Assembly (NCBI GenBank): GCA_002434245.1
Contig: DJJR01000031.1
Coordinates: forward strand, 34,042 to 98,041
Direction: 5' to 3'
Length of the DNA stretch: 64,000 nt
Source: Pelosinus fermentans
GTDB lineage: Bacteria; Bacillota; Negativicutes; DSM-13327
The position numbers and the translations under genes are program-made. How positions within the stretch are numbered: the first letter of the stretch is position 1; every line of letters starts with the position of its first letter. Below the pieces are notes generated by a model that ran no database searches, was not told the DNA's origin, and was given only the letters and a program-made list of their open reading frames with translations. This document shows positions 34,648 through 43,901 of the stretch, piece after piece.

Positions 34648-35682
34648 ATGGATTTGGAAGCCAGAGTTGATGAATTGCTGAATGGGGCAGCTAAACCACC
34701 TCAGAGTCTAGGAAAATTAGAAAAACACCTCAAGAAAGTAATATTGGCATGGGGAGAAATTCACTCAGAGATGAAACCGCATCATATCATCTTTGCGGCT
34801 GATAATGGAATTATTGAAGAAGGTGTTGTCAATTACCCTGGGGAAATTACCTATCTGCAAGCCAAGAATATGGCAGACGGCAAAGCGACGATAAGCTGTT
34901 TTTGCCAATGTAATCAAATACCTTACAGCGTCATTGATATTGGTATTAATAATAAGAAAGAAGCTGGCATTTATCATAAAGTAGCCTTTGGAACAAAAAA
35001 TTTTATGAAAGAAGAGGCTATGACACAAGAAGAATTTGATCGGGCTTGGGCGGTTGGAAAAGAAGTGGTAGCAGATCTTGTTCAGCGGGAAGGAGTGAAT
35101 ATCTTCTCTTTTGGTGAAATGGGAATTGGCAATACGACAACCTCGTCGGCTGTTTTACATGCTCTTACGGGAATGCCGCCGGAATTCATTGTTGGCTATG
35201 GAGCAGGATTGAGCAGCAGCGAGTTCTTAAAACATAAGCGAAATATAGTAGCAAAAGGTGTAGAGCGCCATAAAAATAAAATGCAAAAAGTCGAAGAAAT
35301 TCTACGCTGTGTAGGAGGATTTGACATTGTAGGTATTTGTTCTGGAATGCTGCAATGTGCCAAACTGGGTGTTCCTTTTGTAATTGATGGATTTATCACA
35401 GCAGTAGCCTATGCCTGTGCATTTCGTATAGACAATACAATTGAAAAGTACGGAATTCCTTCTCATATGTCAAAAGAACCGGGTATGGCTTACTCACTAT
35501 TGTTGGGGAATATTCCGGCAGAGGATGTGATTCTTCATGCCAACATGGCTTTAGGTGAGGGGACAGGCGCGATTCTAATGGTCTCTATGCTTAAAACCAT
35601 GTCATACACTATGCAGAACATGGCAAGACTTTCCGATTTTGTATTAAGTGAACCCGAGTCAGCACAGACTGCTGCCGGATAA
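34648..35682 (+). CDS. cobT: Nicotinate-nucleotide:dimethylbenzimidazole phosphoribosyltransferase
   Basis: This 344-residue enzyme activates the lower-ligand base of cobamides by transferring phosphoribose from nicotinate mononucleotide. Seen are PPQSLGKLE near the N-terminus, FAADNGIIEEGV, GEMGIGNTTTSSAVLHALTG and the catalytic glutamate region ALGEGTGAIL. The ATG at 34648 follows AGGAGGGAC; earlier in-frame starts lie in the repeat. It is controlled by the upstream cobalamin riboswitch. Negativicutes can attach phenolic bases with CobT relatives, so base specificity is left open. Confidence 0.92.
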   Translation: MDLEARVDELLNGAAKPPQSLGKLEKHLKKVILAWGEIHSEMKPHHIIFAADNGIIEEGVVNYPGEITYLQAKNMADGKATISCFCQCNQIPYSVIDIGINNKKEAGIYHKVAFGTKNFMKEEAMTQEEFDRAWAVGKEVVADLVQREGVNIFSFGEMGIGNTTTSSAVLHALTGMPPEFIVGYGAGLSSSEFLKHKRNIVAKGVERHKNKMQKVEEILRCVGGFDIVGICSGMLQCAKLGVPFVIDGFITAVAYACAFRIDNTIEKYGIPSHMSKEPGMAYSLLLGNIPAEDVILHANMALGEGTGAILMVSMLKTMSYTMQNMARLSDFVLSEPESAQTAAG

Positions 35683-35772
35683 TGCATAGTCTTTACTTGC
35701 TATAATGTAGTAAAATATTGCTGTTTGCAGGAACTGGTATCCCTTTTATCTAATACTTATCATGTTAAGGAA

Positions 35773-35816
35773 GGCTTAATACAGCTGATAATTTTTCATA
35801 TTAGCTGTATTAAGCC
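35773..35816. terminator. Hairpin after cobT
   Basis: GGCTTAATACAGCT and AGCTGTATTAAGCC form a perfect 14-base-pair stem with an A/T-rich loop and a weak TATTAT end. A second smaller inverted repeat, CTCTAAGACCCC against GGGGATCTTGGAG, follows at about 35839-35876. These probably insulate the two-component genes from cobT. Confidence 0.6.
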
Positions 35817-35944
35817 CTATTATCAAACGATGCAGCCGCTCTAAGACCCCGCTTGTCAAAGATGGGGATCTTGGAGTGGTTTGGTTGTTGGATGATAGCA
35901 ATAAATGATATAGTATAGAAGTTTTGATAAGGGGAGGATTGCGA

Positions 35945-37156
35945 GTGCAAGCATTAAATCGATTTACCTTAGGCGAAATTGTCAATACTCAAATTTTACA
36001 AGAGATACAAGATAAATTCTCTGAAGCAACGGGATTGGCGGCGGTGATTGTTGATCCTGAAGGCAATCCGATTACAAAACCCAGTAATTTCACAAAGTTT
36101 TGCAGCTATGTTCGTTCTCTTCCTCAAGGGCTAACCCGATGCGTGCAATGTGATGATAAGGGGGGGCGTCGTAATCAGAAACCCTTCGTGTATACATGTC
36201 ATGCTGGCTTGACGGATTTAGCAGCTCCTATAGTTGTAGAGAATCAATATATTGGTGCATTTCTCGCAGGACAAGTTATTTTGCTCCAGAAAGATGATGA
36301 TGTGAAAAGCAATATGTTCTGCTGTACAGATGATTTGGGACTGGAGGCAGAACGATTATCGGAATTTTTTGATATCGTGGAAGTCGTGCCGGAGAAACGC
36401 ATAAAGGCGGCAGCAGATTTAATCTACATTATGTCAAATTATATTGTAGAAATTGGTGTGGCCAATCTTGCGGGCAAGCACCTTGTAAAAGAGATAAAGG
36501 CCAAGGCGGAATTAGAAACAATGCTCCGTGCTACCGAATTAAAAGCACTGCAATCTCAGGTCAACCCGCATTTTTTATTTAATACCTTAAATACCATAGC
36601 TCGTTTAGCAATGCTGGAGGGAGCGAGTCAGACTCAGGAAGTAGTCTATGCTCTATCGGATTTATTACGTAATAATTTGCGGGATATAGAAATATTAAGA
36701 ACCTTAGAACAAGAAGTAAAATCCATTAAAGATTATTTGCTGATTCAGAAGATGCGTTTTGGCGAACGTATACAGACCTATATTGATGTGGATGCGTCCA
36801 TTATGGAAATAAAAATTCCTCCTCTGACTCTTCAGCCTTTAGTGGAGAATGCCATTATTCACGGACTAGAAAGTAAGGTGGAAGGTGGAGTGGTTCACAT
36901 TAGCGGGCGACTTGAGGGGGAAGAGGTTATTCTCATTGTCAGGGATACTGGCATTGGTATATCATCAGAAGAAGTTGCAGCTATTTTTCGTGCAGAAAAA
37001 CGTAAACAAATTCATGGGCAGACGACAGGCTTGGGAATTATTAATGTTCACAAGCGAATTCAGCATTACTTCGGTAATGAATACGGTCTTACGATGGAGA
37101 GCAAACTAGGAGAAGGGACTAGCATTTACATCCGCCTTCCCTACAGTCCAATGTAA
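35945..37156 (+). CDS. PocR-domain sensor histidine kinase (LytS/YesM-type, cytoplasmic)
   Basis: This 403-residue sensor has an N-terminal PocR ligand-binding domain (about 10-170) with FCSYVRSLPQGLTRCVQCD and YTCHAGLTDLAAPI. A histidine kinase domain follows, with QSQVNPHFLFNTLNTIARL carrying the phospho-histidine, then an ATPase domain with PLVENAIIHGL, DTGIGI and TTGLGIINVHKRI. There are no membrane segments, so it senses an internal ligand. The PocR domain of the Salmonella pdu regulator responds to propanediol, and the pdu operon follows. GGGGAGG fits GTG 35945. A weak promoter candidate, TTGTTG-18-TATAGT, lies at 35885-35914. Confidence 0.92.
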   Translation: MQALNRFTLGEIVNTQILQEIQDKFSEATGLAAVIVDPEGNPITKPSNFTKFCSYVRSLPQGLTRCVQCDDKGGRRNQKPFVYTCHAGLTDLAAPIVVENQYIGAFLAGQVILLQKDDDVKSNMFCCTDDLGLEAERLSEFFDIVEVVPEKRIKAAADLIYIMSNYIVEIGVANLAGKHLVKEIKAKAELETMLRATELKALQSQVNPHFLFNTLNTIARLAMLEGASQTQEVVYALSDLLRNNLRDIEILRTLEQEVKSIKDYLLIQKMRFGERIQTYIDVDASIMEIKIPPLTLQPLVENAIIHGLESKVEGGVVHISGRLEGEEVILIVRDTGIGISSEEVAAIFRAEKRKQIHGQTTGLGIINVHKRIQHYFGNEYGLTMESKLGEGTSIYIRLPYSPM

Positions 37157-37180
37157 GAGCAGTGCAGCAAGGAGAAAAGA

Positions 37181-38803
37181 ATGTATACATTATTGATTGT
37201 AGATGATGAACAATTAGAAAGGCAGGCCTTGCATTTTATTGTTACGCAAAAATGTCCTGCCATAAAGGTGATTGGCGAAACGGGAGATGGAAGGAGTGCT
37301 GTTCAGATTGCTGCAGTGCAAAGACCGGATATTGTTTTAATGGATATCCGCATGCCGGAAATGAACGGGCTGGAAGCTGCAAAGCGCATTCGTGCTTTAT
37401 TGCCCGATACTGTAATTATCATGCTCACGGCTTTTGATGAATTTAGTTATGCAAAGCAAGCGTTAACGATTGGAGTCGTGGAATATCTCTTAAAACCTGT
37501 CCGCCCGGATGACATTATGCATACCTTAGAAATTACCATTCAGAAAGTGGATGAATTAAAGCGAAAAAAGCAAGAAGAAGCTTCTTTGCGAAAAAGTGTA
37601 GAAGATGCTATTCCTTTTATTCAAATGTCTTTTGTCTATGATTTGATTTCTGGGAATATTAAAGAAATGGAGCACTTTCAAGAACGATCCCGCTTTCTGG
37701 GAATGAAAGTAGATCCCGGTGTAGTCTTGGCTATTGATGTTGATGATTTTAAACAGCTTACCTCTAGCGACAGTGAATTAGAAAAGCAAATGATTAAACA
37801 AAAAATTCACAAACTGATTTGCAGTGTTGCTGGCGATTATGCACTGGTTACTCCATTTGGCAGTGACAATTTGATTGTTTTATTAGGCTTTGCTGAAGTA
37901 GAAAGCGAAGAAAGAATAAAAAGTAATGCCCAAAAAATTGCTGTAGATATACAAGAATCTATTTCGCAAGCCATGAATATCAGTATTACCATCGGAATTG
38001 GCCGATATTACAGTGACCCAAGAGAAATTCATAAGTCCTATTTAGAAGCTCTGCATGCGCAGCGGCAGCGGTTTTATTTAGGTGATAGTCAGATCATTCA
38101 CGTGGAGGATGTACCCTATCTGACTACAGGACCTTTTAATTATCCTTTTCACTATGAGCGAAATGTGCTTGACAAGGTGCGATGTGGTGATCGAAAGCAA
38201 GCAAAAGAAGCACTACATGAATTGTTAGATGGAATATTTGCCAGTAAGGCTAATATGGATACGATTAAAGCATGTGTGTTGGAATTGTTAATTGTATTGT
38301 CTCGGTCAGCGGTGGAGGGTGGTGCCAATGTAGAACAATTGACACTATTGAATTTAACTTGTATAAATCATTTGCATGAGTGTAATAATAAAACACAGGT
38401 AGAGGCGTGGTTGTTTGCTTCTTTGGATCACTTTATGGACAATATGCTTGAAAATAGAAGCAGTATGAACCTTAGGGTCATTAATAAAGCATGTGATTAT
38501 ATTGTGAAAAACTATCATAAGAATATATCCTTAGAAGAAGTTGCCCAAACGGTGCATTTAAGTCCTTTTTATTTTAGCAGGCTTTTCAAACAAGAGAAGG
38601 GTTTTAATTTTGTAGATTTTCTAACGAAGGTAAGAATTGAAAAAGCAAAGAAAATGCTGCAAAATCCCGATTTTACGGCGGTGCGAATTGCTGCAGAGGT
38701 AGGATATCAAGATGCCAGCTATTTTAGCCGTGTATTTCGTCAGACAATGGGAATGACGCCAAATCAGTATCGAAATGAAATTCGTAATGGCAAGCAAGAG
38801 TAA
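37181..38803 (+). CDS. Response regulator with AraC-type DNA-binding domain (YesN-like)
   Basis: The 540-residue partner of the PocR-domain kinase. The receiver domain has the acidic pocket VDDEQ, the phospho-acceptor Asp55 in IVLMDIRMPEMNG, and LKPV near residue 105. A middle region of about 250 residues is followed by a C-terminal AraC double helix-turn-helix: ISLEEVAQTVHLSPFYFSRLFKQ and DASYFSRVFRQTMGMTPNQYR. It probably activates the pdu operon that starts about 300 bases downstream. Confidence 0.93.
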   Translation: MYTLLIVDDEQLERQALHFIVTQKCPAIKVIGETGDGRSAVQIAAVQRPDIVLMDIRMPEMNGLEAAKRIRALLPDTVIIMLTAFDEFSYAKQALTIGVVEYLLKPVRPDDIMHTLEITIQKVDELKRKKQEEASLRKSVEDAIPFIQMSFVYDLISGNIKEMEHFQERSRFLGMKVDPGVVLAIDVDDFKQLTSSDSELEKQMIKQKIHKLICSVAGDYALVTPFGSDNLIVLLGFAEVESEERIKSNAQKIAVDIQESISQAMNISITIGIGRYYSDPREIHKSYLEALHAQRQRFYLGDSQIIHVEDVPYLTTGPFNYPFHYERNVLDKVRCGDRKQAKEALHELLDGIFASKANMDTIKACVLELLIVLSRSAVEGGANVEQLTLLNLTCINHLHECNNKTQVEAWLFASLDHFMDNMLENRSSMNLRVINKACDYIVKNYHKNISLEEVAQTVHLSPFYFSRLFKQEKGFNFVDFLTKVRIEKAKKMLQNPDFTAVRIAAEVGYQDASYFSRVFRQTMGMTPNQYRNEIRNGKQE

Positions 38804-38882
38804 AAAAAGATGCAAAAAAGTTCTATGTCAGAGCAAAAAAAGAATAAAAAATAATTCTGAATAAAAAAGGATTATGAAAGAT

Positions 38883-38920
38883 AAAATAGGACTACGGTAA
38901 AGTAGTCCTATTTTGCTTTT
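38883..38920 (+). terminator. Terminator after the response regulator gene
   Basis: AAAATAGGACTAC and GTAGTCCTATTTT form a strong stem around GGTAAA, followed by GCTTTT. Confidence 0.85.
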
Positions 38921-38980
38921 ATGGTAGAAAAATTTGAATAAACAAACAAAATAATCCTGCAAAATAAATGTGAAAAAAAT

Positions 38981-39076
38981 ATCCATATTATGGATGTCGC
39001 GGATATAGCAATTATGTCCAGTGGCTAAGCAATAAATATGCAAGGTGAAAAACTAAAAATGGGAAATAGTTATAAT
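38981..39076 (+). promoter_or_regulatory. Candidate activator-dependent promoter of the pdu operon
   Basis: TATAAT at 39071-39076 lies 34 bases before the first start codon, with no recognisable -35 hexamer at the right spacing. This suits an activator-dependent promoter. An inverted repeat, ATCCAT-ATT-ATGGAT, at 38981-38995 and a partial GGATATAGCAATTATGTCC at about 39001-39019 are candidate binding sites for the AraC-type response regulator. This is inference from position. Confidence 0.5.
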
Positions 39077-39110
39077 TGTCAAACTAATGTAAGGAATGCG
39101 AGGAAATGGT

Positions 39111-39452
39111 ATGTCGGAAGAAAAGGCAAGAGTGGTTCAAGAATATGTACCAGGCAAACAAGTTACCTTAGCCCACCTCATATCCAATCCCAAAAAGGAT
39201 TTATGTGACAAGTTAGGGTTAGAAAGCACTTCTGCGATTGGAATCTTAACCATTACCCCTAGTGAAGCTGCCATAATTGCAGCGGATGTGGCAACAAAAG
39301 CAGCAGATGTAAAGATTGGTTTTATGGACCGTTTTACGGGATCACTGGTACTGGTCGGTACCGTATCCAATGTGGAAGCGGCCCTTAAGCAAGTGACCAA
39401 TGTATTAGTCAATGGTTTGGGTTTTACTGGTCCCAAACAAACGAAGTCATGA
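39111..39452 (+). CDS. pduU: Microcompartment shell protein PduU (circularly permuted BMC domain)
   Basis: This 113-residue shell hexamer of the PduU/EutS type. [19 protein letters not shown] near the N-terminus and [24 protein letters not shown] match the Salmonella PduU pattern closely, including the permuted order with the BMC helix region placed early. ATG 39111 follows GAGG at 39100-39103. It is the first gene of the pdu operon and is separated from the next by one base. Confidence 0.95.
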   Translation: MSEEKARVVQEYVPGKQVTLAHLISNPKKDLCDKLGLESTSAIGILTITPSEAAIIAADVATKAADVKIGFMDRFTGSLVLVGTVSNVEAALKQVTNVLVNGLGFTGPKQTKS

Positions 39453-39453
39453 T

Positions 39454-39897
39454 ATGCAGAAGGTAATGTTAGTTGGGGCTATAGGGGCGGGCAAGACATC
39501 TTTAATTCATACGCTGCAAAAAGATGTCCGATCAGCCGAAAAGACCCAAAGTATCCAATTTTCAGATGGAGCCATTGACACTCCGGGAGAATATGCTCAG
39601 ATACCACGTTTTTATTCGGCATTAATGACAACAGCTATGCAAGCATCTGCTGTCGTTGTTGTACAGGACGCAACGAATCTGAAAGTAACTCTGCCGCCTG
39701 GATTTGCCGGAATGTTTTCCCGCCCTGTTATTGGGGTAGTAACAAAAGTCGATGTACTTGGCATTGATCGAGAGAAAGCAAAATCTCGCTTAATGGAGGT
39801 CGGTGTTAAAGAACCAGTCTTCTTCGTTTCCTCTCGTACTGGAGAAGGAATAGAAGAATTAATTGCATACTTTGGGGAAGGGAGGTGTAGTTCATGA
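39454..39897 (+). CDS. pduV: Microcompartment-associated GTPase-like protein PduV/EutP family
   Basis: This 147-residue P-loop protein has Walker [11 protein letters not shown] near residue 8, DTPGEY as a G3-like motif and TKVDVL as the guanine-specificity motif. Members of the PduV/EutP family associate with microcompartments; in Salmonella PduV contributes to their movement. It starts one base after pduU ends and overlaps pduA by four bases, so translation is coupled. Confidence 0.9.
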   Translation: MQKVMLVGAIGAGKTSLIHTLQKDVRSAEKTQSIQFSDGAIDTPGEYAQIPRFYSALMTTAMQASAVVVVQDATNLKVTLPPGFAGMFSRPVIGVVTKVDVLGIDREKAKSRLMEVGVKEPVFFVSSRTGEGIEELIAYFGEGRCSS

Positions 39898-40169
39898 GCG
39901 AAGCATTAGGGATGATTGAAACAAAAGGATTAGTAGGTGCTATTGAAGCTGCCGATGCTATGGTAAAGGCAGCAAACGTTGAATTAGTGGGTTATGAAAA
40001 AATTGGCTCTGGCTTGGTGACAGTAATGGTGCGCGGTGATGTTGGTGCCATTAAAGCGGCAACCGATGCAGGTGCCGCAGCGGCTCAAAAAGTTGGCGAA
40101 GTCGTGTCTATTCACGTTATTCCACGTCCCCATACAGATGTGGAAAAAATTCTTCCCAAAATCAAATAG
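39894..40169 (+). CDS. pduA: Microcompartment hexameric shell protein PduA-like
   Basis: This 91-residue single-BMC-domain protein forms hexameric facets with a central pore. The family core is [38 protein letters not shown] and [15 protein letters not shown]. It overlaps pduV by four bases. It is nearly identical to the protein encoded at 46765 (pduJ-like), differing at only a handful of conservative positions outside the very ends. Confidence 0.95.
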   Translation: MSEALGMIETKGLVGAIEAADAMVKAANVELVGYEKIGSGLVTVMVRGDVGAIKAATDAGAAAAQKVGEVVSIHVIPRPHTDVEKILPKIK

Positions 40170-40194
40170 GAATTTAATGTGGAGGTAGAATTAT

Positions 40195-40989
40195 ATGCAA
40201 GAGCAATTAATTGATAAGGTTATGGATGAAATTAAAAAGCGTATGGAGAATCACACTCCTGCTGCGCAAGGGGCTCAAGAAAAGCCTAAAGCATCAGCAA
40301 ATCCCGGAATCACCGAATTTGTGGGAACTGCCATTGGTGATACAATTGGTTTGGTGATTGCAAATGTGGATCCTATGCTGCATGAAAAAATGAAAATCGA
40401 TCCTAAGTATCGTTCCATTGGTATTTTAGGTGCTCGTACTGGTGCTGGCCCACATATTATGGCTGCTGATGAAGCTGTAAAAGCAACCAATACTGAGATT
40501 ATTTCCATTGAATTGCCTCGTGACACCAAAGGTGGAGCAGGACATGGTTCATTGATCCTCTTTGGTGCGGAAGAAGTATCAGATGCCCGCCGTGCAATTG
40601 AAGTCGCATTAAAAGAACTGGATCGTACGTTTGGCGATGTATATGGCAATGATGCTGGGCATATTGAGCTGCAATATACAGCTCGGGCAAGCTATGCAAT
40701 TAATAAAGCCTTTGGTGCTCCAGTGGGAAAAGCCTTTGGATTGATTGTTGGCGCTCCTGCTGCCATTGGCGTACTTATGTCTGATGTTGCTGTAAAAACG
40801 GCTAATGTTGAAGTAGTTGGCTATGGCAGTCCGGCAGGCGGGACGAGCTATTCCAATGAAGTAATTCTTCAGGTTACTGGTGATTCTGGCGCCGTACGCC
40901 AAGCAGTACTTGCCGCCAAAGAAGTAGGCGTCAAATTATTGGAAGCTATGGCTGGTCCGGCTCCATCATCAACTAAACCGTATATCTAA
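40195..40989 (+). CDS. pduB: Microcompartment trimeric shell protein PduB
   Basis: This 264-residue tandem-BMC-domain protein is a major shell component. The N-terminal helix EQLIDKVMDEIKKRMENH and the linker TPAAQGAQEKPKAS precede the first domain, which starts near ITEFVGTAIGDTIGLVIANVD. The second BMC domain is seen from AFGLIVGAPAAIGVLMSDVA. The N-terminal extension of PduB is known in Salmonella to tie the enzymatic core to the shell, and this one has the same amphipathic character as the enzyme tags in this operon. Confidence 0.95.
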   Translation: MQEQLIDKVMDEIKKRMENHTPAAQGAQEKPKASANPGITEFVGTAIGDTIGLVIANVDPMLHEKMKIDPKYRSIGILGARTGAGPHIMAADEAVKATNTEIISIELPRDTKGGAGHGSLILFGAEEVSDARRAIEVALKELDRTFGDVYGNDAGHIELQYTARASYAINKAFGAPVGKAFGLIVGAPAAIGVLMSDVAVKTANVEVVGYGSPAGGTSYSNEVILQVTGDSGAVRQAVLAAKEVGVKLLEAMAGPAPSSTKPYI

Positions 40990-41007
40990 AGCAGGGAGGG
41001 GAAAACA

Positions 41008-42678
41008 ATGAAGAAATCAAAACGTTTTGAAGTCTTAGCTGCCCGCCCTGTAAATCAGGACGGTTTCGTAAAAGAATGGCCGGAGGTTGGCCTGATCGCT
41101 ATGGGCAGCCCTAACGATCCGGTGCCTAGTATCAAAATTGAGAATGGCAAAATCGTAGAAATGGACGGCGTTGCTCGCAGTAATTTCGATTTTATTGAGC
41201 AGTTCATTGCCGATTATGCGATTGATGTAAAGATTGCTGAAAAAGCAATGGCAATGGAAGCTAGCCAAATTGCCAAAATGCTTGTTGATGTAAATGTTTC
41301 GAGAAAAGAAGTAGTTGACATTGTGCGCGGTTTAACCGCTGCCAAACTGGTAGCTGTGTTTAATACCATGAATGTAGTAGAAATGATGATGGCTATGCAG
41401 AAAATGCGGGCCCGCAAAATTCCTTCTAACCAATGTCATATTACGAATGTAAATGATAATCCAGTTTTGATTGCTGCTGATGGTGCAGAAGCTGCATTGC
41501 GCGGTTTTGATGAAATGGAAACTACCGTTGCTGTTGTACGTTATGCTCCTTTTAATGCCTTGGCATTATTAATCGGCAGCCAAGCTGGTCGAGGCGGAAC
41601 ACTGATTCAATGTGCTTTGGAAGAAGCAACGGAACTGGAGCTTGGTATGCGCGGTATTACTGCCTATGCAGAAACGATTTCCGTATATGGTACAGAAAAT
41701 GTATTTGTTGATGGTGATGATACACCTTGGTCAAAAGCATTTCTTGCTTCAGCCTATGCTTCACGGGGCTTGAAAATGAGATTTACTTCCGGTACTGGCT
41801 CAGAAGTACAAATGGGCTACGCAGAAGGAAAATCCATGCTGTATTTAGAAATTCGCTGCATCATGCTTACCAGAGGTGCTGGAGTACAAGGACTTCAGAA
41901 TGGCTCTGTAAGTTGTATTGGCGTGCCGGCTGCTGTGCCATCGGGGATTCGCGCTGTATTGGCAGAAAACCTTTGCGCAGCGATGTTAGACATGGAAGTC
42001 GCATCCAGTAATGACCAAACCTTTACACATTCGGATATTCGTAAAACAGCCCGTACTTTAATGCAGTTCCTTCCTGGTACAGACTTTATCTGCTCCGGCT
42101 ATAGCGGTGTACCCAACTATGATAATATGTTTGCTGGTTCAAACTGGGATGTTGATGATTATGATGACTGGAATATAGTGCAGCGTGACTTGAAAGTAGA
42201 CGGCGGTTTGCGTCCCGCTTTAGAAGAAGAAGTTATCGCAGTTCGTAATAAAGCAGCCAAGGGACTTCAGGCTGTATTTAAGGAACTGGGCTTCCCGGCA
42301 ATTACCGATGAAGAAGTAGAAGCTGCAACTTATGCTCACGGCAGTAAAGATGTGCCGGCACGTAATGTAGTTGAAGATTTAAAAGCTGCTCAAGAGCTAA
42401 TGAACCGTGGAATTACAGGCATCGATATCGTTAAAGCATTGGCTAAAACCGGCTTTACCGATTTGGCGGAACATATCTTAAATATTTTGAAACAGCGTAT
42501 TTCCGGAGATTATCTCCATACCTCCGCGATTCTGGACAAAAACTTTAATGTTATCAGTGCGGTAAACAGCCGTAATGATTATCAAGGTCCAGGAACTGGC
42601 TACCAAATTAGTGATGAAAGATGGAATGAAATCAAAAACATCAGTCAGGCAATCAATCCGTCTGATTATGATGCTTAA
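41008..42678 (+). CDS. pduC: Propanediol dehydratase large subunit (B12-dependent)
   Basis: The 556-residue catalytic subunit of coenzyme-B12-dependent diol dehydratase, which converts 1,2-propanediol to propionaldehyde; closely related enzymes act on glycerol. MKKSKRFEVLAARPVNQDGFVKEWPEVG at the start (residues 1-28) and the middle region with GRGGTLIQCALEEATELELGMRG and FTSGTGSEVQMGYAEGKSMLYLE are typical. GCAGGGAGGGG precedes the ATG. The small and medium subunits follow. Microcompartment context favours propanediol over glycerol. Confidence 0.96.
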   Translation: MKKSKRFEVLAARPVNQDGFVKEWPEVGLIAMGSPNDPVPSIKIENGKIVEMDGVARSNFDFIEQFIADYAIDVKIAEKAMAMEASQIAKMLVDVNVSRKEVVDIVRGLTAAKLVAVFNTMNVVEMMMAMQKMRARKIPSNQCHITNVNDNPVLIAADGAEAALRGFDEMETTVAVVRYAPFNALALLIGSQAGRGGTLIQCALEEATELELGMRGITAYAETISVYGTENVFVDGDDTPWSKAFLASAYASRGLKMRFTSGTGSEVQMGYAEGKSMLYLEIRCIMLTRGAGVQGLQNGSVSCIGVPAAVPSGIRAVLAENLCAAMLDMEVASSNDQTFTHSDIRKTARTLMQFLPGTDFICSGYSGVPNYDNMFAGSNWDVDDYDDWNIVQRDLKVDGGLRPALEEEVIAVRNKAAKGLQAVFKELGFPAITDEEVEAATYAHGSKDVPARNVVEDLKAAQELMNRGITGIDIVKALAKTGFTDLAEHILNILKQRISGDYLHTSAILDKNFNVISAVNSRNDYQGPGTGYQISDERWNEIKNISQAINPSDYDA

Positions 42679-42701
42679 GTTAGAAAGAGAGGTGTAGTGT
42701 A

Positions 42702-43355
42702 ATGCAAATTAACGAGCAAGTGATTCGAGAAATCATTCTGCAAGTGCTGCAAGGTATGGAACAGCCTAAACCTACTACAAATACAGCAACAGCTGCTGCG
42801 ACAGGACGTCCCATGACCTTAGTGGAAAAAGGGGAAGCACGTCCAGGCACAAGAGCCGATGAAGTGGTAATTGCGTTGGCTCCAGCTTTTGGAAAATATC
42901 AAAATAAAACCATTGTAAATATTCCTCACAGTGATGTATTGCGTGAAATGATCGCAGGCATTGAAGAAGAAGGGTTAACTGCCAGAGTGATAAGAGTACT
43001 GCGGACTTCTGACGTTGCTTTTGATGCTCATGATGGTACTAAGCTAAGCGGATCTGGAATTGCGATTGGTATACAATCCAGAGGGACAACAGTAATTCAT
43101 CAGAAAGATTTGCCGCCACTTAGTAATCTGGAACTGTTCTCTCAATCTCCTTTACTTGATTTGCCAGCCTATCGTGCCATTGGGCGCAATGCGGCAAAAT
43201 ATGCAAAAGGTGAATCCCCTGTGCCAGTACCAACGAAAAATGATCAAATGGCGAGACCAAAGTTTCAGGCAAAAGCAGCCGTATTGCACATAAAAGAAAC
43301 CGAACATGTAATTCAGGGCGCTAAGCCAGTCGAAATCGAAGTGAAATTTAACTAA
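42702..43355 (+). CDS. pduD: Propanediol dehydratase medium subunit
   Basis: The 217-residue medium subunit of diol dehydratase. It begins with the amphipathic helix [18 protein letters not shown] and an Ala/Thr-rich linker, which fits the encapsulation-tag layout known for PduD. The body has [26 protein letters not shown] and [25 protein letters not shown] (spread over about 65-150), and the end has [30 protein letters not shown] precedes the start. Confidence 0.95.
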   Translation: MQINEQVIREIILQVLQGMEQPKPTTNTATAAATGRPMTLVEKGEARPGTRADEVVIALAPAFGKYQNKTIVNIPHSDVLREMIAGIEEEGLTARVIRVLRTSDVAFDAHDGTKLSGSGIAIGIQSRGTTVIHQKDLPPLSNLELFSQSPLLDLPAYRAIGRNAAKYAKGESPVPVPTKNDQMARPKFQAKAAVLHIKETEHVIQGAKPVEIEVKFN

Positions 43356-43370
43356 GCGGAGGTGATTGAT

Positions 43371-43889
43371 ATGTCTCAAGAAAAAATGATTGAAGATATG
43401 GTTCGTGAAGTATTAAAATCCATGACGAAAGGCAGTGCACCAGCAGCGCAAACTGTTTCAACAGCGGCTGCTCAAGGATTAAATCCGGATCGTGACTATC
43501 CTTTAGCTACCAAAAGACCGGAGTTATTAAAATCTCCTACAGGGAAGAAACTTTCCGATATTACCTTAGCGAATGTGTTAAATGGTGATGTTAAGCCCCA
43601 GGATGTGCGTATTGCTCCTGAAACATTACGTATGCAAGGTGAAATCGCAGATGGTGTTGGCAGAACGCAGTTTGGTGACAATTTGCGACGTGCTGCTGAA
43701 TTAACGACCATTCCCGATGATCGAATACTGCAAATTTACAATGCTCTTCGTCCTTATCGGTCCACTAGAGCAGAATTAATAGCCATTGCAGACGAATTAG
43801 ATACAAAATATAATGCAAAAATAAATGCCGCTTTTGTGAGAGAGGCTGCAGGAGTATACGAACGGCGTAATCGTCTCAGAGCGGAGTAA
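43371..43889 (+). CDS. pduE: Propanediol dehydratase small subunit
   Basis: The 172-residue small subunit. The N-terminal helix EKMIEDMVREVLKSM followed by an Ala/Gln/Ser linker is an encapsulation-type extension. The conserved DYPLATKRPELLKSPTGKKL and QIYNALRPYRSTRAELIAIADEL follow. GGAGGT at 43358-43363 is spaced for ATG 43371 rather than the GTG at 43362. Confidence 0.95.
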   Translation: MSQEKMIEDMVREVLKSMTKGSAPAAQTVSTAAAQGLNPDRDYPLATKRPELLKSPTGKKLSDITLANVLNGDVKPQDVRIAPETLRMQGEIADGVGRTQFGDNLRRAAELTTIPDDRILQIYNALRPYRSTRAELIAIADELDTKYNAKINAAFVREAAGVYERRNRLRAE

Positions 43890-43901
43890 GGTGGAATTTT
43901 C

